Shown piece by piece: positions 1 to 7,432 of a stretch of 64,000 nt of DNA; the first letter of the stretch is position 1; the number at the start of each line of letters is the position of its first letter. The notes beneath the pieces were generated by a model. That model was given only the letters and a program-made list of their open reading frames with translations, made no database searches and had not been told where the DNA came from. The DNA is from Flavobacterium sp. 140616W15 (lineage in GTDB: Bacteria; Bacteroidota; Bacteroidia; Flavobacteriales; Flavobacteriaceae). The DNA lies in assembly GCF_003668995.1 (NCBI RefSeq), contig NZ_CP033068.1, positions 2,480,001 to 2,544,000 of the forward strand. The letters are read 5' to 3'. The translations under genes and the position numbers were made by a program.

Positions 1-250
1 GCCTTTTAGTTCTAACAACCATAAGTTCATATCGGTTTCCTTTTTCAAAATTAAAACCTTCGATATGATCGTAAAAAAACTGCCAATCACCCTTATTATT
101 ATACTTTACTTGCAAGCATTCCATAGGAGCAACACCTTGACAAGGCACTTTATTTTCTTTAACAAACATTTTTAAGGTTTCTTGTCCATAACTCAATGAT
201 GATACTACAGTCACCATCATAAAAACAAACATGCATTTTAAATTTTTCAT
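1..250 (-). CDS. DUF4377 domain protein, 3' end cut off by window edge
   Basis: This frame reads off the left edge of the window. It starts at the ATG complementary to 248-250. A signal peptide (MKNLKCMFVFMMVTVVSSLS, then YGQ) is followed by a DUF4377-like pattern: a short hydrophilic stretch, VPCQGVAPMECLQVKY, then GDWQFFYDHIEGFNFEKGNR and YELMVVRTKR. DUF4377 is a small secreted or lipoprotein domain of unknown function that is often found alone or beside META/HslJ domains. The conserved Cys pair and the W..FY..IEGF core are all visible. 83 codons are present and the stop lies outside the window. Function is unknown. Confidence 0.85.
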   Translation of the reverse strand, partial: MKNLKCMFVFMMVTVVSSLSYGQETLKMFVKENKVPCQGVAPMECLQVKYNNKGDWQFFYDHIEGFNFEKGNRYELMVVRTKR

Positions 251-712
251 TCTTTTTAAATTTTATAATACTCCATGAAGTATTTGATTATTCTTTTATT
301 TCGCTTGCATTAATTGTGCCATTCTAAAGGAACTTTGTTTTTTAAAGAAATTATTAGCTTTCAAGAACAGCCTATAAACAGACAAAAAACAGCCGAAATC
401 TAAAATTACTTATAGGCTTTCAAAATACTATTTCCAATAATTCAAAACATAAACATTTCTGCGCTAAGCAATTCTATAGACAACACTAAAACAGTAACCA
501 TCTCGCCATTACAACCTAAAAGGGTTATTAAAATTACAATAAAAAATTTAAATTATTTAATGAAGTTATACCAACATTTTATAAAGCTACTACCACATAA
601 AACACAAAAAAACCAAAATTACATTAAAATACTACCTATAGTATCAATTTTATTGAAGTAAGAATTTCCAAAAGGAGTTAGATAAATTTAAATAATCAAA
701 CTAACTAAAAAC
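251..712. other. Intergenic region, no gene recognised
   Basis: A+T-rich stretch between the DUF4377 gene and the tRNA array. I see no open frame with a start codon and family signal, no repeat and no strong hairpin. It presumably carries the promoter of the DUF4377 gene on the minus strand. Confidence 0.5.
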
Positions 713-741
713 AAAAAAGCCACTCGATTTGAGTGGCTTTA
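713..741 (-). terminator. Rho-independent terminator after the distal tRNA-Arg
   Basis: Read on the minus strand, a hairpin AAAGCCACTC-aaatc-GAGTGGCTTT is followed directly by a T run. It sits 2 bases beyond the 3' end of the tRNA-Arg at 744-817, so it ends the tRNA transcript. Confidence 0.8.
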
Positions 742-743
742 AG

Positions 744-817
744 TGAACGCAGAAGGATTCGAACCTTCGACCGCCTGCTTAGAAGGCAGGTGCTCTATCC
801 AACTGAGCTATGCGTCC
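744..817 (-). tRNA. tRNA-Arg (anticodon TCT), copy 2
   Basis: A 74-base cloverleaf on the minus strand. The acceptor GGACGCA pairs with TGCGTTC, with discriminator A. The D arm is AGCTCAGTTGGATAGAGC, the anticodon stem CCTGC/GCAGG encloses CTTCTAA with anticodon TCT, and the T loop GGTTCGAATCC is canonical. Its sequence is identical to the copy at 862-935. No CCA is encoded. Confidence 0.95.
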
Positions 818-830
818 TTGGATATAAATA

Positions 831-858
831 AAAAAACCACCCGATTTGAGTGGTTTTA
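831..858 (-). terminator. Terminator between the two tRNA-Arg copies
   Basis: On the minus strand, AAAACCACTC-aaatc-GGGTGGTTTT is followed by T residues. It is nearly the same hairpin as the one at 713-741, so the duplicated unit includes tRNA plus terminator. Confidence 0.75.
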
Positions 859-861
859 AAG

Positions 862-935
862 TGAACGCAGAAGGATTCGAACCTTCGACCGCCTGCTTAG
901 AAGGCAGGTGCTCTATCCAACTGAGCTATGCGTCC
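862..935 (-). tRNA. tRNA-Arg (anticodon TCT), copy 1
   Basis: A 74-base cloverleaf identical to 744-817, with anticodon TCT in loop CTTCTAA. It lies 28 bases downstream of tRNA-Pro on the same strand. Confidence 0.95.
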
Positions 936-963
936 ATTTCTTTTAAAACTTATGGAAAGTTTG

Positions 964-1038
964 TCGGGGTGGCAGGATTCGAACCTGCGGCCTCCTGCTC
1001 CCAAAGCAGGCGCGATAACCGGGCTACGCTACACCCCG
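964..1038 (-). tRNA. tRNA-Pro (anticodon TGG)
   Basis: Minus-strand cloverleaf. The acceptor CGGGGTG pairs with CACCCCG with discriminator A. The anticodon stem CCTGC/GCAGG encloses TTTGGGA with anticodon TGG, and the T arm is GCAGGTTCGAATCCTGC. It lies between tRNA-Ser and tRNA-Arg in one transcript direction. Confidence 0.95.
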
Positions 1039-1056
1039 AGGCAAAATCTTAATAAG

Positions 1057-1140
1057 CGGAGAGACAGGGACTCGAACCCTGGCGACAGTTACCCGTCGAC
1101 AGATTAGCAATCTGCTCCATTACCGCTCTGGCACCTCTCC
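1057..1140 (-). tRNA. tRNA-Ser (anticodon GCT)
   Basis: An 84-base minus-strand class II tRNA with a long variable arm (GTCGACGGGTAACTGTCGC region). The acceptor GGAGAGG pairs with TCTCTCC and the discriminator is G, as usual for Ser. The anticodon GCT sits in TTGCTAA. It is the first gene of the tRNA array. Confidence 0.95.
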
Positions 1141-1322
1141 AAGCTCAGAGAACGTGTCTCGTTTTGCGGTTGCAAATCTAAGACAACATTATATATCTCA
1201 CAACTATTTTGGAGACTTTTTTCAATATTTTTTCATGTTTTTTTAAAAAGACTTCACTATCAAACAAATACAAAAAAATATTTTTTACTAATAATTTAAA
1301 AACAGAATCAAAACACTCAAAA

Positions 1323-1353
1323 TTTGAATTTGTTTAAATAAACATTAAATTTG
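1323..1353 (+). promoter_or_regulatory. Bacteroidota-type promoter of the thiolase gene
   Basis: TTTG (1323-1326), exactly 19 bases, then TAAATTTG (1346-1353). This matches the Bacteroidota primary-sigma consensus TTTG/N19/TAnnTTTG and lies 25 bases before the thiolase ATG. Confidence 0.8.
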
Positions 1354-1378
1354 CTTCATTAACTAAATCACACAGAAA

Positions 1379-2557
1379 ATGAACAAAAGAGTTGTTATTG
1401 TTTCTGCCGTTAGAACCCCTATCGGAAGTTTCATGGGAGGATTATCTACAGTCTCAGCCCCAAAATTAGGTGCTGTAGCTATTAAAGGAGCTTTAGAGAA
1501 AATACAATTAGACCCCAATTTAGTTGATGAAGTATTCATGGGTAACGTAGTACAAGCAGGAGTTGGTCAGGCTCCAGCACGTCAGGCAGCATTATTTGCT
1601 GGATTATCCGAGAAAGTTACTTGCACAACAGTAAATAAAGTTTGCGCATCGGGAATGAAAGCAGTAATGTTCGGCGCTCAGGCAATTGCTTGTGGTGATG
1701 CCGAAATCGTAGTTGCTGGTGGAATGGAAAACATGAGTTTGATTCCACATTATGTACAAATGCGTAATGGTACTAAATTTGGTCCAACTACAATGGTTGA
1801 CGGAATGCAAAAAGATGGTTTGACAGATGCTTACGATAACAACGCAATGGGAGTTTGCGCTGATTTATGTGCAACTGAATATAACATCAGCCGTGAAGAA
1901 CAAGATAATTTTGCTATTCAATCCTACGAGAGAAGTGCAAAAGCTTGGGAAGCAGGAAAATTTGATTCAGAAATCGTTCCAGTTGCAGTACCACAACGAA
2001 AAGGAGACCCGATAATCGTATCAAAAGATGAAGAGTACACTAATGTAAAATTAGACAAAATACCTTCATTAAATGCTGTTTTTACTAAAGACGGAACAGT
2101 AACTGCTGCAAACGCATCGACAATAAATGATGGTGCTGCTGCTGTAATATTGATGTCAGAAGAAAAAGCCATTGCTTTAGGATTAAAACCACTTGCTTAC
2201 ATAAAAAGTTATGCCGACGCTGCACAAGAACCAAAATGGTTTACAACAAGTCCAGCAAAAGCATTACCAAAAGCATTGGATAAAGCTGGAATCTCAATTG
2301 ATGATGTAGATTATTTTGAATTCAACGAAGCCTTTGCTGTAGTTGGATTAGCAAATTCAAAAATACTAGGTCTAGATAATGATAAAGTAAATGTAAATGG
2401 TGGTGCCGTTTCATTAGGACATCCGCTAGGTTGTTCAGGTGTTCGAATTATCGTAACTTTAATTAATGTTTTAGAACAAAACAATGCCAAAATTGGTGCT
2501 GCAGCTATATGTAATGGCGGTGGTGGAGCTTCGGCAATTGTTATCGAAAGAGCCTAA
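1379..2557 (+). CDS. Acetyl-CoA C-acetyltransferase (thiolase)
   Basis: A full-length 392-residue thiolase of the biosynthetic AtoB/ThlA type. It condenses two acetyl-CoA to acetoacetyl-CoA or catalyses the reverse. The nucleophile Cys89 is in VNKVCASGMKA, His348 in GGAVSLGHPLGCSG and the second catalytic Cys378 in CNGGGGAS. These positions match the classical bacterial enzyme. The protein is cytosolic with no signal peptide. It has its own promoter 25 bases upstream and is followed by a hairpin, so it is probably monocistronic. Whether the in vivo direction is degradative (fatty or amino acid catabolism) or biosynthetic cannot be told from the sequence. Confidence 0.95.
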   Translation: MNKRVVIVSAVRTPIGSFMGGLSTVSAPKLGAVAIKGALEKIQLDPNLVDEVFMGNVVQAGVGQAPARQAALFAGLSEKVTCTTVNKVCASGMKAVMFGAQAIACGDAEIVVAGGMENMSLIPHYVQMRNGTKFGPTTMVDGMQKDGLTDAYDNNAMGVCADLCATEYNISREEQDNFAIQSYERSAKAWEAGKFDSEIVPVAVPQRKGDPIIVSKDEEYTNVKLDKIPSLNAVFTKDGTVTAANASTINDGAAAVILMSEEKAIALGLKPLAYIKSYADAAQEPKWFTTSPAKALPKALDKAGISIDDVDYFEFNEAFAVVGLANSKILGLDNDKVNVNGGAVSLGHPLGCSGVRIIVTLINVLEQNNAKIGAAAICNGGGGASAIVIERA

Positions 2558-2567
2558 ATAATAATAA

Positions 2568-2600
2568 ATCAGGAGTTGTTTACAAATAACAGCTCCTGAT
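2568..2600 (+). terminator. Hairpin after thiolase gene
   Basis: A 13-pair stem (ATCAGGAGTTGTT with AACAGCTCCTGAT, one G-T pair) starts 10 bases after the thiolase stop. The following TCTTAACTC is only weakly T-rich, so termination may be inefficient. Confidence 0.6.
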
Positions 2601-2623
2601 TCTTAACTCATAAAATACACTAA

Positions 2624-3385
2624 ATGTTCGGAATTTGTAATCTAGCCATAGTGCCTGTTCGATTTGAACCAAGTGATAGAAGCGAAATTGTTACCCAAGT
2701 ATTATTTGGCGAACATTTTGAAATTCTAGAACAGCAAAATCAATGGTCTAAAATTAAAATCCAATTCGACGATTACGAAGGTTGGGTCGATTCCAAACAA
2801 TACCAAATAATATCAGAGGCAAATTATAATTTGTTGTCATCAGACGCACAAATTTTAAATGCCGATTTAATCGATTATATTACATCTCCAGATAATTTAT
2901 TACTACCAATTCCTCTTGGTGCATCGCTAACGTTTTTAAACAATAGCGAAATAAACACTTCAAATTTTGAGTTCGAAGGCACAAAAACAAGTGGAATGAA
3001 ACCAAAAATAAATTTAATAAATACAGCCTATATGTATTTAAACGCTCCCTATCTTTGGGGAGGAAAAACTCCTTTTGGACTGGATTGCTCAGGTTTCACA
3101 CAAATGGTTTATAAACTAAACGGATATAAAATCCACCGTGATGCCTCACAGCAAGCAATGCAAGGAGATCCTTTAAGTTTTATCGAAGAAAGTGAAGCAG
3201 GCGATTTAGCCTTTTTTGATAATGAAGAAGGAAATATTATCCACGTTGGGATTATAATGGACAACAATTACATCATTCACGCTAGTGGAAAAGTAAGAAT
3301 TGATCGTCTGGATCATTTAGGAATTTACAATCCCGAAACAAACAGACATACTCATAAGTTACGCGTGATTAAGAAGATTATTTAA
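2624..3385 (+). CDS. SH3-domain NlpC/P60 family peptidase (C40)
   Basis: A 253-residue predicted cell-wall peptidase. Residues 1-65 form a bacterial SH3 domain (VPVRFEPSDRSEIVTQVLFG, WSKI, GWVDSKQY). Residues 130-250 form the NlpC/P60 papain-like fold. The catalytic Cys155 lies in GLDCSGFTQ, His207 in IIHVGII and a third polar residue His219 in IIHASG. The family cleaves the D-Glu/diaminopimelate bond in peptidoglycan stem peptides. No signal peptide is seen, and Bacteroidota members of this length often lack one, which suggests a cytosolic muropeptide-recycling role (inference). It lies downstream of the thiolase on the same strand. Confidence 0.9.
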   Translation: MFGICNLAIVPVRFEPSDRSEIVTQVLFGEHFEILEQQNQWSKIKIQFDDYEGWVDSKQYQIISEANYNLLSSDAQILNADLIDYITSPDNLLLPIPLGASLTFLNNSEINTSNFEFEGTKTSGMKPKINLINTAYMYLNAPYLWGGKTPFGLDCSGFTQMVYKLNGYKIHRDASQQAMQGDPLSFIEESEAGDLAFFDNEEGNIIHVGIIMDNNYIIHASGKVRIDRLDHLGIYNPETNRHTHKLRVIKKII

Positions 3386-3474
3386 TCATTTTTTGAGCAT
3401 ACCCCCTATTCGTTAGTACTAGCCAACCTATCTCATATCGATAAAAGTCAGACAAAATCTAAAAACCAATTTAA

Positions 3475-4416
3475 ATGGCAAACACATCAGAAACAATTGC
3501 AGAAATTGATATTTTTTTAGATAAATACGCACTCAAAAAGAGCACATTAACACCTCATGACTTAATCAATTATATTGAAGATAAATGGCATCAGGCCGAT
3601 GATGAAAAATACAAAATCCATCAGGCAAGTATTTTTATTGGTCGAATGATTAATGAATATATAAAACTGAAAGACTACAACAATATGAAAAGGTGGCTGG
3701 ATATAATGAATCTTCATTCACTATCTCAAAATCACCCCGATTACATCAATAATTATTACAGTGGCGAATGCTGTTTAGAATGTGGAAACGAAGAAAAAGC
3801 ATTAGAATATTTTCATTTATCCTATACAGAAAACCCAGAATACATCTTTACTAGAGCTCCATTTTGTTTTGAATTCTTTAATAAACATCTTAAAAACCCT
3901 AAAGAACTTCCAGATAGAGAACAAGACAATGATGATTACAATACAATTAGCCTAAAAGATTGGCAATTATTCTTTAAAGAAAAAGAAGAATCTATAGAAT
4001 ACATCATATTAGACGACGATTCAGATGAAATCGAAGAACCTTCTATCGAACACAATAACGGAATTCAATATTTACAAAACAATCAGACAGCAATCCTAGA
4101 AAGCATCCTGTCTGAGCTTCTAAACAAATATCCCAAATTACAAGAAATCTATGATTATCCACAAGATGAAAAAGAAGATTTCATGCCGGACATCTCAGAG
4201 ATAAAAGGTTTTGCAAATTTATTATCACCAGGAGTAATCTATATAACATCGGTATTCAAAGACAACATTCCTTATATTGGTTACCTATTTTCCTGTTCAT
4301 GGGACGCAGAACACGGATTAGGTATAATGACTTATAAAAACCAAATAATAGAAATTGGCGGAGCAGATACTGCATTCTCAACTTGGTCAGCAGAAGAAGA
4401 TTTAAACAAAAACTAA
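3475..4416 (+). CDS. TPR-like protein with C-terminal DUF6985-like domain
   Basis: 313 residues, acidic, no signal peptide or membrane segment. The N-terminal half (about 1-140) is helical with a tetratricopeptide-like pattern (YYSGECCLECGNEEKALEYF). An acidic linker (ILDDDSDEIEEPS) follows at about 175. The C-terminal 100 residues include YLFSCSWDAEHGLG, which resembles the DUF6985 core of a Cys-x-Trp-Asp-x-Glu-His-Gly-Leu-Gly motif. Such domains occur in immunity-like or uncharacterised cytosolic proteins. No toxin gene is visible nearby. Function is unknown. Confidence 0.75.
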   Translation: MANTSETIAEIDIFLDKYALKKSTLTPHDLINYIEDKWHQADDEKYKIHQASIFIGRMINEYIKLKDYNNMKRWLDIMNLHSLSQNHPDYINNYYSGECCLECGNEEKALEYFHLSYTENPEYIFTRAPFCFEFFNKHLKNPKELPDREQDNDDYNTISLKDWQLFFKEKEESIEYIILDDDSDEIEEPSIEHNNGIQYLQNNQTAILESILSELLNKYPKLQEIYDYPQDEKEDFMPDISEIKGFANLLSPGVIYITSVFKDNIPYIGYLFSCSWDAEHGLGIMTYKNQIIEIGGADTAFSTWSAEEDLNKN

Positions 4417-4468
4417 GTTTTTTTTCGATCCTCTAATCTGTGGTAAAACCATTTAGTACAAATCATAT

Positions 4469-5311
4469 TTAATTAAGACGCACCGTTTTTCTAAACTCCG
4501 AAGGACTGTTTCCTTTTTGTTTTTTGAAGAATTTATTAAAATGGCTTTCATCTGTAAATCCAAATTCATAAGAAATCTCATTGATCCGTTTTTCACTAAA
4601 CTGTAAGCGATGCTCAATTAGTTTTGTTTTATAATTACTAATGTATTGTTGCATCGTTTCATTAGCGTGTTTCTTAAAATAACGTCCTAAATAAGTACCA
4701 GAAATTCCAAAATGCTCACTAATCGATTCCGCTTTTATTTTCTCAGGATAATAAATATTATTCTGGATGTATTGCAGAATATCCATCGCTTTTGCTTCAC
4801 AACCAATATTTACCTGCTCAGGCAAATACTTCGCAATATTTCGGGCAACAACAATAATCAGAGTATTTACCAATTGCTGAATTAATTCTTTATTGTAAAT
4901 ATCTTTATCCTGATGCTCACGCATAATGGCTTCGATCATCGTTTTAATCAAAACTTTGTCCGAATAATTTTTTAAGATACAACCTGGCTGATGATTGGCA
5001 TTTTGAAGAATATATTCTAATCGCTGAATATTTTCATTCTGTAAACTCGAATTCTTCAAATAAATATCATTAAATCTTAAGAAAAAAAACTGCGTTTCAG
5101 TCTCAATAGTAAAGTTGTGACAATCTTTAGGCGTTAACAAAAACAAATGCCCTCGCTCATATTCAAATACATTTTTATTAATGCATTGTGAACCTGTTCC
5201 AGACAAGACATAAACCAATTCAAAAAAATTATGACGGTCACCCACATCGGGATATTCAGTTAGTGTTTCAAATGAAACTGTAAAAGGCTCGTATAAGTTT
5301 TCTTTTTTCAT
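4469..5311 (-). CDS. AraC family transcriptional regulator
   Basis: About 280 residues from the ATG at 5311. An upstream in-frame ATG at 5341 would add ten residues but would run through the promoter-like element at 5316-5323, so 5311 is preferred. The N-terminal 150 residues form a cupin-type ligand domain (HNFFELVYVLSGTGSQCINK, GHLFLLTPKDCHNF). The C-terminal 100 residues form the double helix-turn-helix (ISEHFGISGTYLGRYFKKH and INEISYEFGFTDESHFNKFF). The gene is divergent from the aldo/keto reductase and probably controls that group; this is inference from arrangement and the shared half-sites at 5320-5371. Confidence 0.9.
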   Translation of the reverse strand: MKKENLYEPFTVSFETLTEYPDVGDRHNFFELVYVLSGTGSQCINKNVFEYERGHLFLLTPKDCHNFTIETETQFFFLRFNDIYLKNSSLQNENIQRLEYILQNANHQPGCILKNYSDKVLIKTMIEAIMREHQDKDIYNKELIQQLVNTLIIVVARNIAKYLPEQVNIGCEAKAMDILQYIQNNIYYPEKIKAESISEHFGISGTYLGRYFKKHANETMQQYISNYKTKLIEHRLQFSEKRINEISYEFGFTDESHFNKFFKKQKGNSPSEFRKTVRLN

Positions 5312-5315
5312 GCTG

Positions 5316-5377
5316 CAAATATACCTAATAAACGAAAACATATACCAATTAAAACTCTTAAATTAGGTATAATTTTG
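5316..5377. promoter_or_regulatory. Divergent promoter region with inverted TTAGGTATA half-sites
   Basis: A minus-strand TATATTTG (complement of 5316-5323) faces the AraC gene and a plus-strand TAATTTTG (5370-5377) faces the aldo/keto reductase. Each is overlapped by TTAGGTATA read outward (complement of 5320-5328, and 5363-5371), giving an inverted pair. A third partial copy TATACC lies at 5341-5346. These are candidate AraC-regulator sites. Only a weak -33 match is visible on either side. Confidence 0.5.
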
Positions 5378-5411
5378 CTGAATAATTTTTAAAGCACAAA
5401 AACATACAATT

Positions 5412-6398
5412 ATGGAATATAGAAAATTAGGTAATACAGAACTCGAATTATCAGCAATTACATACGGTGCATTTGCCATAGGAGGCACAATGTGGGGAGG
5501 AAACGAAAAGAAAGATTCAATAGCATCAATACACGCATCAATCGACAATGGAGTAACAACACTCGATACAGCTCCTTTTTATGGCTTTGGATTAAGCGAA
5601 GAAATGATTGGAGAAGCACTTAAATCTCAAAACCGATCAAAAGTACAAATCCTTTCTAAATTTGGATTAGTTTGGGATGGCAGTAATCAAGGTAAAGGAG
5701 AATTCTTTTTTGATGCCGAAGACAATGGTAAAAATATACCAGTATATAAATTCGCTTCTAAAGCTAATATCATCAAAGAAGTCGAAGAAAGCTTAAAGCG
5801 GCTACAAACCGATTATATCGATTTACTACAAATACACTGGCCAGATGCAACTACACCCATAAGCGAAACGATGGAAGCTATGGAATTATTAATCCAACAA
5901 GGAAAAATAAAAGCAGCTGGAGTTTGCAATTATAATGCAGCACAAATACAAGAAGCACAAAAAACGATCCAATTAGCATCCAATCAAGTATCATACAGCA
6001 TGCTAAATCGTAGTATCGAAGCTGATTTAGTTCCGCTTACAATAGCACAAAACATTGGCATAATTGCATACAGCCCAATGGAAAGAGGTTTACTAACTGG
6101 TAAATATTTTACTGATAGTAAATTAAAAGATAACGATCACCGTAATGGTTATTTTAGTCAATTCGATCTTCCAAAAGTAAAAACATTAGTAGAAGAACTA
6201 AGTTCTCTTGCCAATTCCAAAAATGCAACCTTAGCCCAATTAGTCTTGCGTTGGACAACTTTACAAAAAGGAATTACAATTGTTTTGGCAGGAGCTCGAA
6301 ATGCAGAACAAGCAATTTCTAATGCAAAAGCAATGGATTTCGATTTATCAGCATCAGAACTCGATTTCATTAATCAGGCAATATCAAAAACAAAATAA
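5412..6398 (+). CDS. Aldo/keto reductase
   Basis: A 328-residue cytosolic NAD(P)H-dependent oxidoreductase with a TIM-barrel fold. The catalytic tetrad is visible: Asp52 (TTLDTAPFYG), Tyr57, Lys83 (ILSKFGL) and His142 (LLQIHWPD). The C-terminal cofactor segment (VLAGARNAEQAISNAKAMDF) resembles the YghZ/YdjG-like subgroup. It is the first gene of a redox group with a quinone reductase, a monooxygenase-like protein and an MDR reductase, transcribed away from an AraC regulator. Its substrate is unknown. Confidence 0.92.
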   Translation: MEYRKLGNTELELSAITYGAFAIGGTMWGGNEKKDSIASIHASIDNGVTTLDTAPFYGFGLSEEMIGEALKSQNRSKVQILSKFGLVWDGSNQGKGEFFFDAEDNGKNIPVYKFASKANIIKEVEESLKRLQTDYIDLLQIHWPDATTPISETMEAMELLIQQGKIKAAGVCNYNAAQIQEAQKTIQLASNQVSYSMLNRSIEADLVPLTIAQNIGIIAYSPMERGLLTGKYFTDSKLKDNDHRNGYFSQFDLPKVKTLVEELSSLANSKNATLAQLVLRWTTLQKGITIVLAGARNAEQAISNAKAMDFDLSASELDFINQAISKTK

Positions 6399-6407
6399 GA
6401 ATCTTTA

Positions 6408-6504
6408 GGGTGTGACCCGCTAAAAATGCGGGTCGGGTCATTCGCTAAATCTTTTATTTTTTTAAAAGAAAAAAATAAAAGGATACCGCTGCTCCCCCTC
6501 ACAC
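6408..6504. repeat. Palindromic intergenic repeat element (MITE/REP-like)
   Basis: A roughly 97-base non-coding unit. Its ends carry inverted GTGTGA (6410-6415) and TCACAC (6499-6504). Inside are a hairpin GACCCGC-taaaaat-GCGGGTC (6414-6434) and a second inverted repeat of CTTTTATTTTTTT with its complement (about 6450-6481). It resembles short intergenic repeats I associate with Flavobacterium genomes (recollection, not checked). It separates the aldo/keto reductase from the mdaB-like gene and could act as a partial terminator. Confidence 0.55.
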
Positions 6505-6534
6505 AAAAGAGTTACTAATATATTAGAATATAAA

Positions 6535-7143
6535 ATGATGAAAAAAATATTTATAATAAACGGTGGACAACAATTTGCTCACTCAGGAGGGAAATTTAAT
6601 CAAACCATACAAAACTGGACGACTGATTTTTTATCTCAAAACGACAAATACGAAATAAAAACAACCAATATAAACAACGAAATTAATTTACAAGAAGAAG
6701 TAGATAAATTTGTTTGGGCAGATTTAATTATCTATCACACACCAATTTGGTGGTTTCAATTACCTAATGGTTTCAAAAAATATATCGATGATGTTTTTAC
6801 AGCTGGACATAATAATGGGATATACAAAAGCGACGGAAGAAGCCGTGTAAACCCAGATATCAATTATGGAACAGGCGGACTTTTACACGGACGTAAATAC
6901 ATGCTTACTACAAGCTGGAATGCGCCTAAGACAGCATTCACTCTGCCAGGAGAATTCTTCGAACAAACTTCTGTTGATGACGGAGCATTATTTGGTTTTC
7001 ATAAAATGAATAAATTTACAGGAATGGAAAAATTAGACAGTTTTCATTTTCACGATGTTGAGAAAGGGGCAACTCCAGAAAATATTGTTATCTTTAAGCA
7101 GGAATATACTACACATTTAGAACAACTTTTTAAAACTATATAA
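6535..7143 (+). CDS. mdaB: NAD(P)H:quinone oxidoreductase, MdaB family
   Basis: A 202-residue flavodoxin-fold protein. The N-terminal strand IFIINGGQQFAHSGGKFNQT is the FMN/FAD phosphate-binding loop, and YHTPIWWFQLPNGFKKYIDD is the family signature. GTGGLLHGRKYMLTTSWNAP and LPGEFF match MdaB/KefF-type reductases, which make obligate two-electron reductions of quinones with NADPH. Two Met codons lie at the start (6535 and 6538). The next gene starts 2 bases after the stop and encodes a YgiN-like protein. The same mdaB-ygiN pairing is known in E. coli, which supports a joint quinol redox role. Confidence 0.9.
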   Translation: MMKKIFIINGGQQFAHSGGKFNQTIQNWTTDFLSQNDKYEIKTTNINNEINLQEEVDKFVWADLIIYHTPIWWFQLPNGFKKYIDDVFTAGHNNGIYKSDGRSRVNPDINYGTGGLLHGRKYMLTTSWNAPKTAFTLPGEFFEQTSVDDGALFGFHKMNKFTGMEKLDSFHFHDVEKGATPENIVIFKQEYTTHLEQLFKTI

Positions 7144-7145
7144 AC

Positions 7146-7424
7146 ATGATCTCGATAACAGCCATTATTAAAAGTAAAAAAGAAAACAGCGAACAAGTAA
7201 AAATCATGGTTGAAAATCTGGTGAATCAAACCAGAAAAGAAACCGCTTGTATTCGTTATGATTTACATGCTTCTGAAAATGTTTTTATCATCTGGGAAGA
7301 ATGGACAGATCAGACTGGACTCGACCAACACAATAATCAGCCTTATTTACAAGAATTTGTTACCAATAGCGAAACCTTTCTCGCATCACCAATTCAGGTA
7401 TATAAGACAGCACAAATATTATAA
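7146..7424 (+). CDS. YgiN-like antibiotic biosynthesis monooxygenase (ABM) domain protein
   Basis: A 92-residue protein with the ABM dimeric alpha/beta barrel pattern: ITAIIKSKKENSEQVKIMVE, TRKETACIRYDLH, NVFIIWEEWTDQTGLDQHNN and PYLQEF. E. coli YgiN is proposed to reoxidise quinols formed by MdaB. Translational coupling with the mdaB-like gene (2-base gap) suggests the same partnership here. No cofactor-binding motif is expected, as the fold itself forms the pocket. Confidence 0.88.
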   Translation: MISITAIIKSKKENSEQVKIMVENLVNQTRKETACIRYDLHASENVFIIWEEWTDQTGLDQHNNQPYLQEFVTNSETFLASPIQVYKTAQIL

Positions 7425-7432
7425 ATACAAAA

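Noticed and set aside
301..403. About 33 minus-strand codons ending in RMAQLMQAK before a stop
   Set aside because: No start codon, an in-frame stop shortly upstream and no recognisable motif; too short to call a gene remnant.
846..1052. Open frame of 68 codons across the tRNA array
   Set aside because: It runs antisense through tRNA-Arg and tRNA-Pro sequence and has no protein-like features.
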